A stretch of 64,000 nucleotides of DNA. It comes from a virus. Below are positions 41,739-49,527 of this stretch, piece after piece. Under the pieces are notes generated by a model, which saw only the letters and a program-made list of their open reading frames with translations, ran no database searches and had not been told where the DNA came from. The position numbers and the translations under genes are program-made. The DNA lies in the IMG/VR virus record IMGVR_UViG_3300029922_000001, positions 1 through 64,000 of that record; one strand, written 5' to 3'. Numbering within the stretch: position 1 is the first letter of the stretch; the number at the start of each line of letters is the position of its first letter.

Positions 41739-42423
41739 TGATAGTTTTGACAATTTTTTTGATAATGAAGATACGGCATTTTTAGAAAACTTAGAGAAAG
41801 CCAAAGAGCCAGAAGTGGTTGAGGTTTCTCCGAAAGTTCAAAAAGCTTCAGGTTTACTTAAAGACTTGAAGCTTGATGCTAAGGACATTGAAAAATATAA
41901 AGATAGACAAGTTACTTTTGCTACACTACAAGAAAACATGGAATTGTGGCAACACTATTTTGATAAAGTCAAAGACATTCCTGACGATATCATTCAAGTA
42001 TTAGAAGATTTAGATTTGTCTATTCCTAATGTTGATGACTTAGAATTAGCTTCATGCTTTGAAGCTTACTATCGAATAAGCGATGCTCAAACTATGATTT
42101 ATAGATACATTAACAAGGTCAATACAAAGCATAAGTATCTTGACATGGCTAGAAAAGACTTTGCTTCTCAGGCATTTACTTTGATGCCTGGAAAATTAGC
42201 AGATGAAAAAACTGGTAAGGCTAATGATTTAGTCTTTAAATATACTTTGGCGCTTGTTGAGATTGAAACCATCAAGGAATCCCTAGAACAATATAAGTGG
42301 ATTGTGAAGTCTCGTCTTGAATCTCTTGACCAAATTGTATACGCTATTATTAGCGAAAGAAAGCAGAATGTTAACTGGAAAGACGAACACGTAACCAATA
42401 CCCAGAGCTATAATAAGCTGTAA
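41731..42423 (+). CDS. Hypothetical protein downstream of dnaE
   Basis: A 230-residue acidic helical protein (starts near MNDDSFDNFFDNEDTAF). Several ATG codons follow one another (41722-41733), with TGGAG upstream; the ATG at 41731 gives a 9-nt gap. It overlaps the end of dnaE and may be a polymerase accessory subunit. It is not recognised; it looks like a long bundle of helices. Confidence 0.6.
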   Translation: MNDDSFDNFFDNEDTAFLENLEKAKEPEVVEVSPKVQKASGLLKDLKLDAKDIEKYKDRQVTFATLQENMELWQHYFDKVKDIPDDIIQVLEDLDLSIPNVDDLELASCFEAYYRISDAQTMIYRYINKVNTKHKYLDMARKDFASQAFTLMPGKLADEKTGKANDLVFKYTLALVEIETIKESLEQYKWIVKSRLESLDQIVYAIISERKQNVNWKDEHVTNTQSYNKL

Positions 42424-42559
42424 GGTGAGCAAGAAAAAATACTCTTATAAAATATACAAAAAGAAAAGGAATTAATCCAACGCTTTTTGTATAATATAAG
42501 AGAGCGCAATGAATAATGCTTTTAAAGCGATAAATTCGATAGCTCAAGGAAAACATAAA

Positions 42560-43453
42560 ATGTCAAGAGTACAATTATTAAGTCAAGTTGAAATTCCAAC
42601 TAATTCTCGTCAATCTTCTTTCTTCGATCTTAAAGCTGGTGAATCAGCCGTAATCCGTATCGTAGGAGATTATCATATTTTTGTAGAGTATAACTCCAAG
42701 TTTGATAAGAGAACCCCACCTGTTGCCTTCCCTGATGTTGCTGAAGATCCTAAGATCACTCGTTATGGTTTAGTTGGCGTTGAAGACCAATATAGCAAAG
42801 CTGGCTTTGTTCCTAAAGTCCATGCCGCATTTAACATCTTAGTTAAGCAACCTGACGGAACTAACACCCATGCAATTTGGAACGTATCATCCACCATTAT
42901 CGACAAGCTAAAAGACATTGAAAAGACACTCTTTAAAGAAGATGATGTTGATGTCGCTTTGGGTTCTGTTAACTCTCGTTGGCTTGAAGTAAGTGCAGTA
43001 GGTAAGAAAGATAAGAACAACAAGATCGTAAGAGATTGGAGTGTTATTATCATGCCTATCAAGAAATCCCCTGCTTTAACTGCCGCTGATATTGCTGTGC
43101 TTAAAGAGGCTGGTGCGCCAAAAGATGAAGACCTAAAGAAACTAGTTGATTCTGATGATGAACCAGAATGGTACTACTTCGGTGCGCCATTACCTAGAAT
43201 CTTTGGTCCAAGAAAGCCAAAGACTGAAGGTGATGCTTCTTCTGATACAGAAATGTCTGTTGAAGAACTTTCATTAGGTGATGAAGAAACTGAAGAAGAA
43301 AAGAAAGCTAGATTAGCTAAAGAAGCTAGAAAAGCTAAAGCAGTTGCTGCCGCAAAAGCTGCTGAAGAAGCTGCAAAAGCCGCTGCTGAAGTAGATGGTG
43401 AAGAAGAAGAAGGTAGTGAAGATTTCCCAGATTTAACCGACTGGGACAAGTAA
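42560..43453 (+). CDS. Single-stranded DNA-binding protein, gp32-like
   Basis: A protein of about 297 residues from the ATG at 42560 (MSRVQLLSQ; AAGGA 9 nt upstream), or 314 from the ATG at 42509. The OB-fold-like core has FFDLKAGESAVIRIVGDY, RYGLVGVEDQYSK and ARNILV-type strands. The C-terminal third is a Lys/Ala then Glu-rich tail that ends DFPDLTDWDK, the acidic partner-binding tail typical of SSB and gp32. It coats ssDNA and recruits replication proteins. It ends at a perfect terminator and precedes RecA. Confidence 0.7.
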   Translation: MSRVQLLSQVEIPTNSRQSSFFDLKAGESAVIRIVGDYHIFVEYNSKFDKRTPPVAFPDVAEDPKITRYGLVGVEDQYSKAGFVPKVHAAFNILVKQPDGTNTHAIWNVSSTIIDKLKDIEKTLFKEDDVDVALGSVNSRWLEVSAVGKKDKNNKIVRDWSVIIMPIKKSPALTAADIAVLKEAGAPKDEDLKKLVDSDDEPEWYYFGAPLPRIFGPRKPKTEGDASSDTEMSVEELSLGDEETEEEKKARLAKEARKAKAVAAAKAAEEAAKAAAEVDGEEEEGSEDFPDLTDWDK

Positions 43454-43461
43454 TCGTTAGT

Positions 43462-43499
43462 AATTTAAGGGGTATCTCTATAGATACCCCTTAAATTTT
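43462..43499 (+). terminator. Perfect 16-bp terminator hairpin
   Basis: AATTTAAGGGGTATCT pairs without mismatch with AGATACCCCTTAAATT around a 4-base loop, ending in TTTT. It lies between SSB and RecA and would limit SSB transcription reaching recA. Confidence 0.85.
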
Positions 43500-43512
43500 G
43501 GTGGAGAATTAT

Positions 43513-44913
43513 ATGGCAAAAAAGAATGAAAATTCAGAAATCCTTAAAAAAATGGCTGATATGCACGAAGACCGTACAAATAAAGCTATTGAAGGTATAA
43601 AGACTAAAGCAATTAAAGAGGGTACAGAAATTATTAACTCTGCACTTGAGGCTATAAACGCTAAAGAATTGCAAAAGAAAATTGAAGAACGTCGTAAGAA
43701 AACATCCGAAAGAGCCAAAAAGAGTGGTGGAAACCCTGAATACGTTTTAGTTGGTGGTGAAAAGGAAGAAACCATTTTCATCAAAACCCATATTTATGAA
43801 TTAGATTTAATCTTAACCGATGCCGCTTGTGAAGACAATGTTGGTATTCCAAGAGGTAAAGTTATTGAAATTTTGGGTCCTTCCATGTCTGGAAAGACTT
43901 GGTTGTGTACTCAGATCATGAAAGTATACCAAGAAATGGGCGAACGTGTATTGTACGTTGACGCTGAAAATACATTCTATGATATTCGTTTCAATCAATT
44001 AGGTGTTAACACTTCTAATCCAGACTTATGGGAGTATATTAACTTCCCATCTGCTGAACAAAATGGAATGTACATTCTTGAAGCTTTGGAATCAGGTGAA
44101 TATGGTGCTGTTATTCTCGACTCTATTACCGCATTGGTCCCTGAAGTTGAATTAACTAAAGATTTATCCGATAGTCAAAAGATTGGTGCCCATGCTATGT
44201 TTGTTAACCGCTTACTCAAGAGAGCATTACCTAAAGCCAAAAAGACTGGAACTTCATTCTTCTTCATTAATCAGAAGAGAGTTGGTGCTGGTGCAATGCC
44301 TGGAACAATGGTAGAAAAAGCTGGTGGTGGTGCTGGTGTTGATTACTTTACACATATTCGTCTTTGGGTTAAAGCACTTGGTGGTGCTGATGGTAGAGTA
44401 TTGGATGAAGAAACTGGTGAAGTTATTGCTGGTAGAAGTGAAGTCACAATTCGTAAGAGTCGTTATCATAAGAGTGGTGTTACCGCTGTTGTAACTATTC
44501 CATTCGTTGAAGGAACTTCTAGTGCAGTTAACGATTTCTGTAATCGCATTACCAATAATAAGAAGTTAGAAAGTCACGTTAGAATATTCCGTAAGGTTTA
44601 TCAATATAGTGATCCTAGCGAAGAAGGATTCAAAGAAATTTTAGCTCAGTCTAAAGATAAGGTTGAATTCATTAAGCAACTTCAAAAACTACCTGCTCCA
44701 ACTAAGCTAAAGAAAGGTGATACAAGTTCTGTAACAGCTTTTGATTATCTAGCTTATGTCTTACAAATGAATGAAAGAGATAGGAAGTTGTTGGATATTG
44801 AATTAGAAACAGGTGTTGAGGAACCTGTAGTTGTAGATGAAGTTCTTGTCACAGCAAATCCTTTTTATGACGATGATGACGCTGACACTGATATCGAAGT
44901 CGATATCGACTAA
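43513..44913 (+). CDS. recA: RecA/UvsX-type recombinase
   Basis: A 466-residue RecA-fold protein. An extended charged N-terminal helix region (residues 1-75) precedes the core: Walker A LGPSMSGKTWLC (122-129), a VDAENTFYD strand, Walker B GAVILDSITALVPEVEL, the loop 2 region RVGAGAMPGTMVEKAGGG. The C-terminal tail is acidic (YDDDDADTDIEVDID). It catalyses strand exchange in phage recombination. The upstream GGAG suits the ATG at 43513. The long N-terminus and tail make it longer than bacterial RecA. Confidence 0.9.
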   Translation: MAKKNENSEILKKMADMHEDRTNKAIEGIKTKAIKEGTEIINSALEAINAKELQKKIEERRKKTSERAKKSGGNPEYVLVGGEKEETIFIKTHIYELDLILTDAACEDNVGIPRGKVIEILGPSMSGKTWLCTQIMKVYQEMGERVLYVDAENTFYDIRFNQLGVNTSNPDLWEYINFPSAEQNGMYILEALESGEYGAVILDSITALVPEVELTKDLSDSQKIGAHAMFVNRLLKRALPKAKKTGTSFFFINQKRVGAGAMPGTMVEKAGGGAGVDYFTHIRLWVKALGGADGRVLDEETGEVIAGRSEVTIRKSRYHKSGVTAVVTIPFVEGTSSAVNDFCNRITNNKKLESHVRIFRKVYQYSDPSEEGFKEILAQSKDKVEFIKQLQKLPAPTKLKKGDTSSVTAFDYLAYVLQMNERDRKLLDIELETGVEEPVVVDEVLVTANPFYDDDDADTDIEVDID

Positions 44914-44918
44914 GTAAC

Positions 44919-44945
44919 GAAAAGGGTGATTAGATCACCCTTTTC
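44919..44945 (+). terminator. Perfect 12-bp terminator after recA
   Basis: GAAAAGGGTGAT pairs with ATCACCCTTTTC around TAG, ending in T-rich sequence. The next promoter (TATAAT 44950-44955) begins just after it. Confidence 0.85.
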
Positions 44946-44965
44946 ACTTTATAATAGGACACTCC

Positions 44966-45718
44966 ATGAACGACAGAACAAATCTACAAGAAGTTTTTAA
45001 ACAATATTTGCTTAGCAGTAAAGATGGTATTCAATATTGTAAAACAAGAGGAATCACTAAACAAAATGTTTGTGATGGTATTGTCGGTTTGTGTCCTCCG
45101 AGTTATCAATACGGTTATCCGTTAATGCAAGGTAGATTAACAGTCGCCATTCAAGATGTACATGGAACAATTATAGCATTTGCTGGTAGGCAAGCAGATT
45201 GGCTACATGAATTTGTAGATGATCAATTTGTTAAACAAATGGCATTAGAAGATGCACACAAGGCAATCAAATTTTGGGATAAGGCTAAATGGTATAACGA
45301 AGTCTATGATAAGCGTTATCATTTGTTCAATCTCAATAGAGCAAAAGAAAGCATACGTAAAAAGAATTACGCCATTGTTAATGAAGGTTATTTGGATACT
45401 CTCATTTTTAGCAATTACGAAATCGAAAACACTGTTGCAACTTGTGGCACCGCATTAACTGATCACCACATAGGTTTATTAAGTCGTTTTTGCGACAATA
45501 TTGTTGTTATGTACGATCCAGACGTTGCTGGTTCATTAGCTAATGATGAAGCAATTAAGAAGATTGAAAAACGTGGTTTAAAAGCTTTTAGTGTTCAATT
45601 ACCTAGTGGTTATGATCCTGACACTATTGTTATGAAATATGGTGGTGAAAAGATTGGCAAAGCAATTGATAATTTGGTTTACAACAACGAAAAGAAAGTA
45701 TTAAAGGTAAAAGAATGA
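44966..45718 (+). CDS. dnaG: DnaG primase, Toprim catalytic half
   Basis: A 250-residue protein. The segment GRLTVAIQDVHGTIIAFAGRQ and later NYAIVNEGYLDTLI (Toprim glutamate) and VVMYDPDVAGSLANDEAI (DxD) give the DnaG catalytic core. The CHC2 zinc module is absent; it is 8 kb upstream. The two together would rebuild a primase without the usual C-terminal helicase-binding domain. TATAAT (44950-44955) is 10 nt before the ATG. Confidence 0.88.
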   Translation: MNDRTNLQEVFKQYLLSSKDGIQYCKTRGITKQNVCDGIVGLCPPSYQYGYPLMQGRLTVAIQDVHGTIIAFAGRQADWLHEFVDDQFVKQMALEDAHKAIKFWDKAKWYNEVYDKRYHLFNLNRAKESIRKKNYAIVNEGYLDTLIFSNYEIENTVATCGTALTDHHIGLLSRFCDNIVVMYDPDVAGSLANDEAIKKIEKRGLKAFSVQLPSGYDPDTIVMKYGGEKIGKAIDNLVYNNEKKVLKVKE

Positions 45719-47451
45719 TTGAAACAAAATGGAATATTAAAGAAGTAGATAGAGAACTAGCAAGAGAATTAGCTTTTGATTTAAGTCTATCCGATGCAGT
45801 CTCTAGACTATGTTTAGTTAGAGGCATTGATTCCGTAGAAGAATTTAATGATTTTACTGATCTGTCATTAAATAAAATGCACAACCCTATGTTGTTGCCT
45901 GATATTAAGCCAGTCGTAAATAGGATCATTCAGGCTTTAGAAAATAAGGAAAAGATTTTTGTGCATGGAGATTATGATGTTGATGGTATAACATCAACTG
46001 CTGTAGTAATTTATACGCTTCGTAAATTAGGGGCTGATTTTAGTTATCATGTACCTCACCGTATAGATGATGGGTATGATATTAAAGAACCCTCAGTGGA
46101 CCGTGCAATACGTGCTGGCGCTAGTTTATTAATCTCTGTAGACTGTGGAATTTTAGCTTTTGGCGCTGCTGAACATGCTAAAGAAAAGGGAATTGATTTA
46201 ATTATCACAGACCATCATACTCCTAAAGATGATGGTAGTATTCCTGATTGTATTGGGGTTGTTAATCCATCTAGATTAGATTCAAAATATCCATTTGCAG
46301 GTTTGGCTGGTGTTGGTATTGCTTTTAAAGTTATGTGTGTATTAGCTGCTAAGTACAAGCAAATTACGCCAAAGGAAATGATTGAGGATCTTGGTGAATT
46401 TGTAGCATTGGGCACTGTTGCTGACGTTGCCCCAATGGTAGATGAAAATAGAATTTTAGTTAGTTATGGATGTAAAAAGTTAACTAACAGCAATAAGCCT
46501 GGTATTCAAGCCTTATTAAAGGTTGCTGGTGTGAAGTCAGTTGACACAACTAGTATTGGATTTCAATTAGGTCCTAGAATCAATGCTATTGGGCGTTTAG
46601 ATGACCCTATACACGCATTAGAGTTGTTATTGACTAGTTCTGAGACTACAGCAAAAAGATTAGCTAATCTATTAGATTCTGCCAATAAAGAACGACAAAA
46701 ACAATTACAACAAGGATTAGAAGAAGCAATAAGTATGGTTCCAACTGATCCAGAAATTTTAAAACAACATAAAATTATTGTTTTATCTGCTGCAAATTGG
46801 CATCCTGGTTTAATTGGTTTAATTGCTGGTAAGATCGCTGAAAAATATGGTAGACCCGCAATGGTTTGCGCCATATTAGCTGAAGGTATTGCAAAGGGTT
46901 CTTGTCGTTCAACTAGAGATTTCCATATTTTAAATGCAATGAAAAGTGAAAAAGTCGCTCCATTATTCAAGAAATTTGGAGGACACGCTTTTGCGGCTGG
47001 ATTTGAAATTCCTGTAAAACAACTTGAAGCGATGCGTTTGAATATTATTGATTATGCCAAAGATAAGTTAGGAGAAGAACACGAAAGCTGTAAAACGGTT
47101 TATGTAGATGCGGAAGTTCAATTTAGCAATATTGATAATCGCTTATATGATGATCTATTACGTTTAGCCCCTTTTGGTGCGCAACATGAAACTCCTGTCT
47201 TTTATACAAAAGGCTTAAAAGTAGCTAAAATTAGTACAGTTGGTACTGATGGTCAACATTTAAAGCTACGTTTAACAAATCAGCGTAATAATTCATATGT
47301 TAACGCTATTTGGTGGAGACACGGTTCATGGGAAGATACACTAAAAGAAGGGCAAACTATTGATATAGCCTATGTACTATCTAAAGAAAACTTCCAAGGG
47401 TTTGAAAATTTGTCATTAATTTTAGAAGATATTAAAATTCCTGTACAATAA
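45715..47451 (+). CDS. recJ: RecJ-type single-strand 5'-3' exonuclease
   Basis: A 578-residue DHH protein of normal RecJ size. Motifs: VHGDYDVDGITSTAVVIYTL, VDCGI, LIITDHHTPKDDG (DHH), FAGLAGVGIAFKV, and the DHHA1 part with KFGGHAFAAGFEIP. The C-terminal OB-like domain is present. It degrades ssDNA from the 5' end in repair and recombination. It overlaps the primase Toprim gene by ATGA, and so shares its transcript. Confidence 0.93.
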   Translation: MIETKWNIKEVDRELARELAFDLSLSDAVSRLCLVRGIDSVEEFNDFTDLSLNKMHNPMLLPDIKPVVNRIIQALENKEKIFVHGDYDVDGITSTAVVIYTLRKLGADFSYHVPHRIDDGYDIKEPSVDRAIRAGASLLISVDCGILAFGAAEHAKEKGIDLIITDHHTPKDDGSIPDCIGVVNPSRLDSKYPFAGLAGVGIAFKVMCVLAAKYKQITPKEMIEDLGEFVALGTVADVAPMVDENRILVSYGCKKLTNSNKPGIQALLKVAGVKSVDTTSIGFQLGPRINAIGRLDDPIHALELLLTSSETTAKRLANLLDSANKERQKQLQQGLEEAISMVPTDPEILKQHKIIVLSAANWHPGLIGLIAGKIAEKYGRPAMVCAILAEGIAKGSCRSTRDFHILNAMKSEKVAPLFKKFGGHAFAAGFEIPVKQLEAMRLNIIDYAKDKLGEEHESCKTVYVDAEVQFSNIDNRLYDDLLRLAPFGAQHETPVFYTKGLKVAKISTVGTDGQHLKLRLTNQRNNSYVNAIWWRHGSWEDTLKEGQTIDIAYVLSKENFQGFENLSLILEDIKIPVQ

Positions 47452-47530
47452 TGGTTAAGAAGTCCTGTTTGCAAAAAAACACAAATATAATAAATATATC
47501 AGTGAATAAAATATTTCAAGACGTATAATA

Positions 47531-47675
47531 ATATTGTTATTGCCGAAAGGCGATAACATAGGGCTGGGATAGCCCAAATTAACGCCTTTGGAGTGTGTTC
47601 AACGGAACCACGATGAATTAGGAAGCCGCAATTGTGGTAGTTCACATATATAATTATTGTGTAAACAATAATTTT
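47531..47675 (+). ncRNA. Orphan omega-RNA-like gene (no tnpB)
   Basis: About 140 nt follow TATAAT (47524-47529). The RNA reads as a 10-bp hairpin TGTTATTGCC-GAAA-GGCGATAACA, then GGGCT-GGGAT-AGCCC, then AACGCCTTTGGAG, then CGATGAATTAGGAAGCC inside an ACCAC/GTGGT stem, then GTAGTTCA. Element for element this matches the scaffold at the tnpB 3' end (24432-24520: GGATT-GGAAT-AATCC, AACGCTTGCGGAG, CATTGAAACAAGAAACTC, GTAATTCA). Guide-like bases (CATATATAATTATTG) follow, then an AATTATTGT/ACAATAATT hairpin with TTTT. It may be a separate guide RNA for TnpB, a solo IS605 end, or a leader of the next gene. Confidence 0.65.
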
Positions 47676-47692
47676 GCTCGGAGGACTTTTAC

Positions 47693-48583
47693 ATGGTTAT
47701 ATGCCAAGACGACTTAGAATTAGCTATCATTAGATATCAAAATGCCCTTATAGAAAAAGATAAGCAAAGTATGAATGATTCATACAAGAAGATTTGTGAG
47801 ATTTACAAACCACAACTATATTTACAAACGTGGTTTAAAAAGTACGGTTGGCTTTACGACAGCATGGATGACTTTACACAAGAATATTTGGATGTTTTTT
47901 GCAAAGTCCTAAAAGAATGGAAGCCAAAAGAACAAAGAGGAAAGAGTCGATATAATGGCAAAGGACATTTTAAAAATTATTTCTGGGGATCATTATCAAA
48001 TTATTTTTCCAATGCTGTAAAAAAAGATTCAGCAGCCAAAAGAAATATTCCCTCTATTTGCCCATTATGTAGTGAATATGTTAATGTATTATCTACACAT
48101 TTAGTTGAAAAACATCATGAAATTTTATGGGGTAAATTACATGAACTTGGTATGGATATTAATGTAATTACGACTTGCCCATGTTGTAAATCATTCAAAC
48201 CCAGAAAGGCAGATTTAACCGTCAATGAACAATTAAGACATCATTTATTAAAATTCCACACTAATTTAATATTCGAAAAATTCAAAGAAGATTATCCAGG
48301 TCATGTGACTATTTCCCCAAGAATAACCTCTATTTTTATTGAGTCCGATAATGACGATGATAACATTTGTCTTTATGATGTCACTCCGAAAAGTAACAAT
48401 AAATTAGATTACCTATTGCAGCAAAATCTAAGCGACATACAAGTTAAAATTGTGGAAAAAATACTAAATGGTTCAACCAACATTAAAAAATATTATTTAG
48501 AACTCCAATGTAGTGAAGATGAATTTAATGATGCTTTAGATGGCTTGAAAGATGCATTAATGATCAGTGGTATTTATAATTGA
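47693..48583 (+). CDS. Sigma-like protein with zinc-finger insertion
   Basis: A 296-residue protein. The first 120 residues resemble sigma region 2: SMDDFTQEYLDVFCKVLKEW then GHFKNYFWGSLSNYFSN. Two zinc fingers follow (CPLCSEYVNVLSTHLVEKHH and CPCCKSFKPRKADLT...HHLLKFH). A C-terminal helical segment (LSDIQVKIVEKILNGSTNIK) could act as region 4. A phage-specific transcription factor is likely but not certain. A strong GGAGG precedes the ATG, after the orphan RNA. Confidence 0.55.
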   Translation: MVICQDDLELAIIRYQNALIEKDKQSMNDSYKKICEIYKPQLYLQTWFKKYGWLYDSMDDFTQEYLDVFCKVLKEWKPKEQRGKSRYNGKGHFKNYFWGSLSNYFSNAVKKDSAAKRNIPSICPLCSEYVNVLSTHLVEKHHEILWGKLHELGMDINVITTCPCCKSFKPRKADLTVNEQLRHHLLKFHTNLIFEKFKEDYPGHVTISPRITSIFIESDNDDDNICLYDVTPKSNNKLDYLLQQNLSDIQVKIVEKILNGSTNIKKYYLELQCSEDEFNDALDGLKDALMISGIYN

Positions 48584-48593
48584 TAAGGAGAAC

Positions 48594-48926
48594 ATGGAAA
48601 ACGAAACAAACAATAATGAAAAAGCTGTAATTACCGCATTGAAAGTTAAAGGTGGCAGTGAAAACCCAACATCACCAGTAGGACTTTCTAGAAGTATGTT
48701 ACACGTCCTTAACGAACATGGGTTTGTTGAATTACTATCAGTCGGGGCTAAGTCTTTAGATATAGCAGTATCTGCATACAAATTAGCCAACATTGAAATT
48801 AAAAAAAGGCACTCTGGTATCGTGCTAGTTTGCGCACATACAGAAGATCAAGCTATGATCGGAGACGATAAAACTCGTAGAACTATTACTAGAGTATTTC
48901 CAATTAAAACAAAATATGTCGTTTAA
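48594..48926 (+). CDS. SpoVS-like protein (Alba-like fold)
   Basis: A 110-residue protein. After an Asn/Glu-rich start it follows SpoVS nearly throughout: ALKVKGGSENPTSPVGLSRS, MLHVLNEHGFVELLSVGAKS, DIAVSAYKLANIEI, IVLVCAHTEDQAM then RRTITRVFPIK. SpoVS proteins are small Alba-like regulators known from sporulating Firmicutes and from Thermus/Deinococcus relatives. An AAGGAG site precedes the ATG at 48594. It overlaps the next gene. It probably binds nucleic acid. Confidence 0.8.
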   Translation: MENETNNNEKAVITALKVKGGSENPTSPVGLSRSMLHVLNEHGFVELLSVGAKSLDIAVSAYKLANIEIKKRHSGIVLVCAHTEDQAMIGDDKTRRTITRVFPIKTKYVV

Positions 48927-49380
48927 TTTTTTTAACAAAATAATCACAGAACAAAGACTCCAGAAAAATATGGTTAGGCAAAGTGTTAGTCAATTTTTTG
49001 CAGAACCATTTCGGGAGTCTTTTGGTCATTTGCCCGTCAGTAACTCTAGTTTTACTTGGCGTGAATTAGCGCAATATGCCGCACAAGAAACTGAACCGCT
49101 TAACTATAATAATAGCACAACTAATAGTGAAGTCGTTAATCACGCCTTAACAAAGAAAGCTAAATTATGTGCTGTCTGGGGGGATGAATCGGTTAATGCT
49201 ACTAAAAATATACTCATTGATAACATGCGTGGTCAAGGAATATATAGAAGTCCACAAGCTATCAGTTTCTTACGAGATTTAGAAAATGATTGGCTATTAA
49301 TCTGTGATGAATGCGGAACAACAAACTATCCAGATTGGGAACAATGTAAGAAATGTGAGTCCACAAATACCAAAAAGTAA
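48916..49380 (+). CDS. Hypothetical protein with a C-terminal zinc ribbon
   Basis: A 154-residue protein. The C-terminus carries a RanBP2-like/zinc-ribbon motif (LICDECGTTNYPDWEQCKKC). The rest, with WRELAQYAAQE and ALTKKAKLCAVWGDESV, is not recognised. It overlaps the SpoVS-like gene by 11 nt. The 147 nt after it are AT-rich leader sequence for nrdJ, with AAGGAG before its ATG and no riboswitch that I can identify. Confidence 0.6.
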   Translation: MSFNFFNKIITEQRLQKNMVRQSVSQFFAEPFRESFGHLPVSNSSFTWRELAQYAAQETEPLNYNNSTTNSEVVNHALTKKAKLCAVWGDESVNATKNILIDNMRGQGIYRSPQAISFLRDLENDWLLICDECGTTNYPDWEQCKKCESTNTKK

Positions 49381-49527
49381 TGAAAATTATGAAAAAAATT
49401 AAGTAAATATATAAAAATAGGTTCAATTTTACCACTATTTTTTATAAAAAATAAGTTTTTTTAGTTATAAGTTACAGGATAACATTTATTATATATTCAT
49501 CTAAGACATAAAAAAGGAGAAAAATTA

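Noticed and set aside
43174-43449. A 91-codon minus-strand frame opposite the SSB tail
   Set aside because: It is Ser/Ala-rich and mirrors the GAA/GCT-rich acidic-tail codons; a shadow frame.
49381-49527. A possible cobalamin riboswitch before the class II nrdJ
   Set aside because: The leader is almost entirely A/T with no B12-box-like or compact GC-containing structure.
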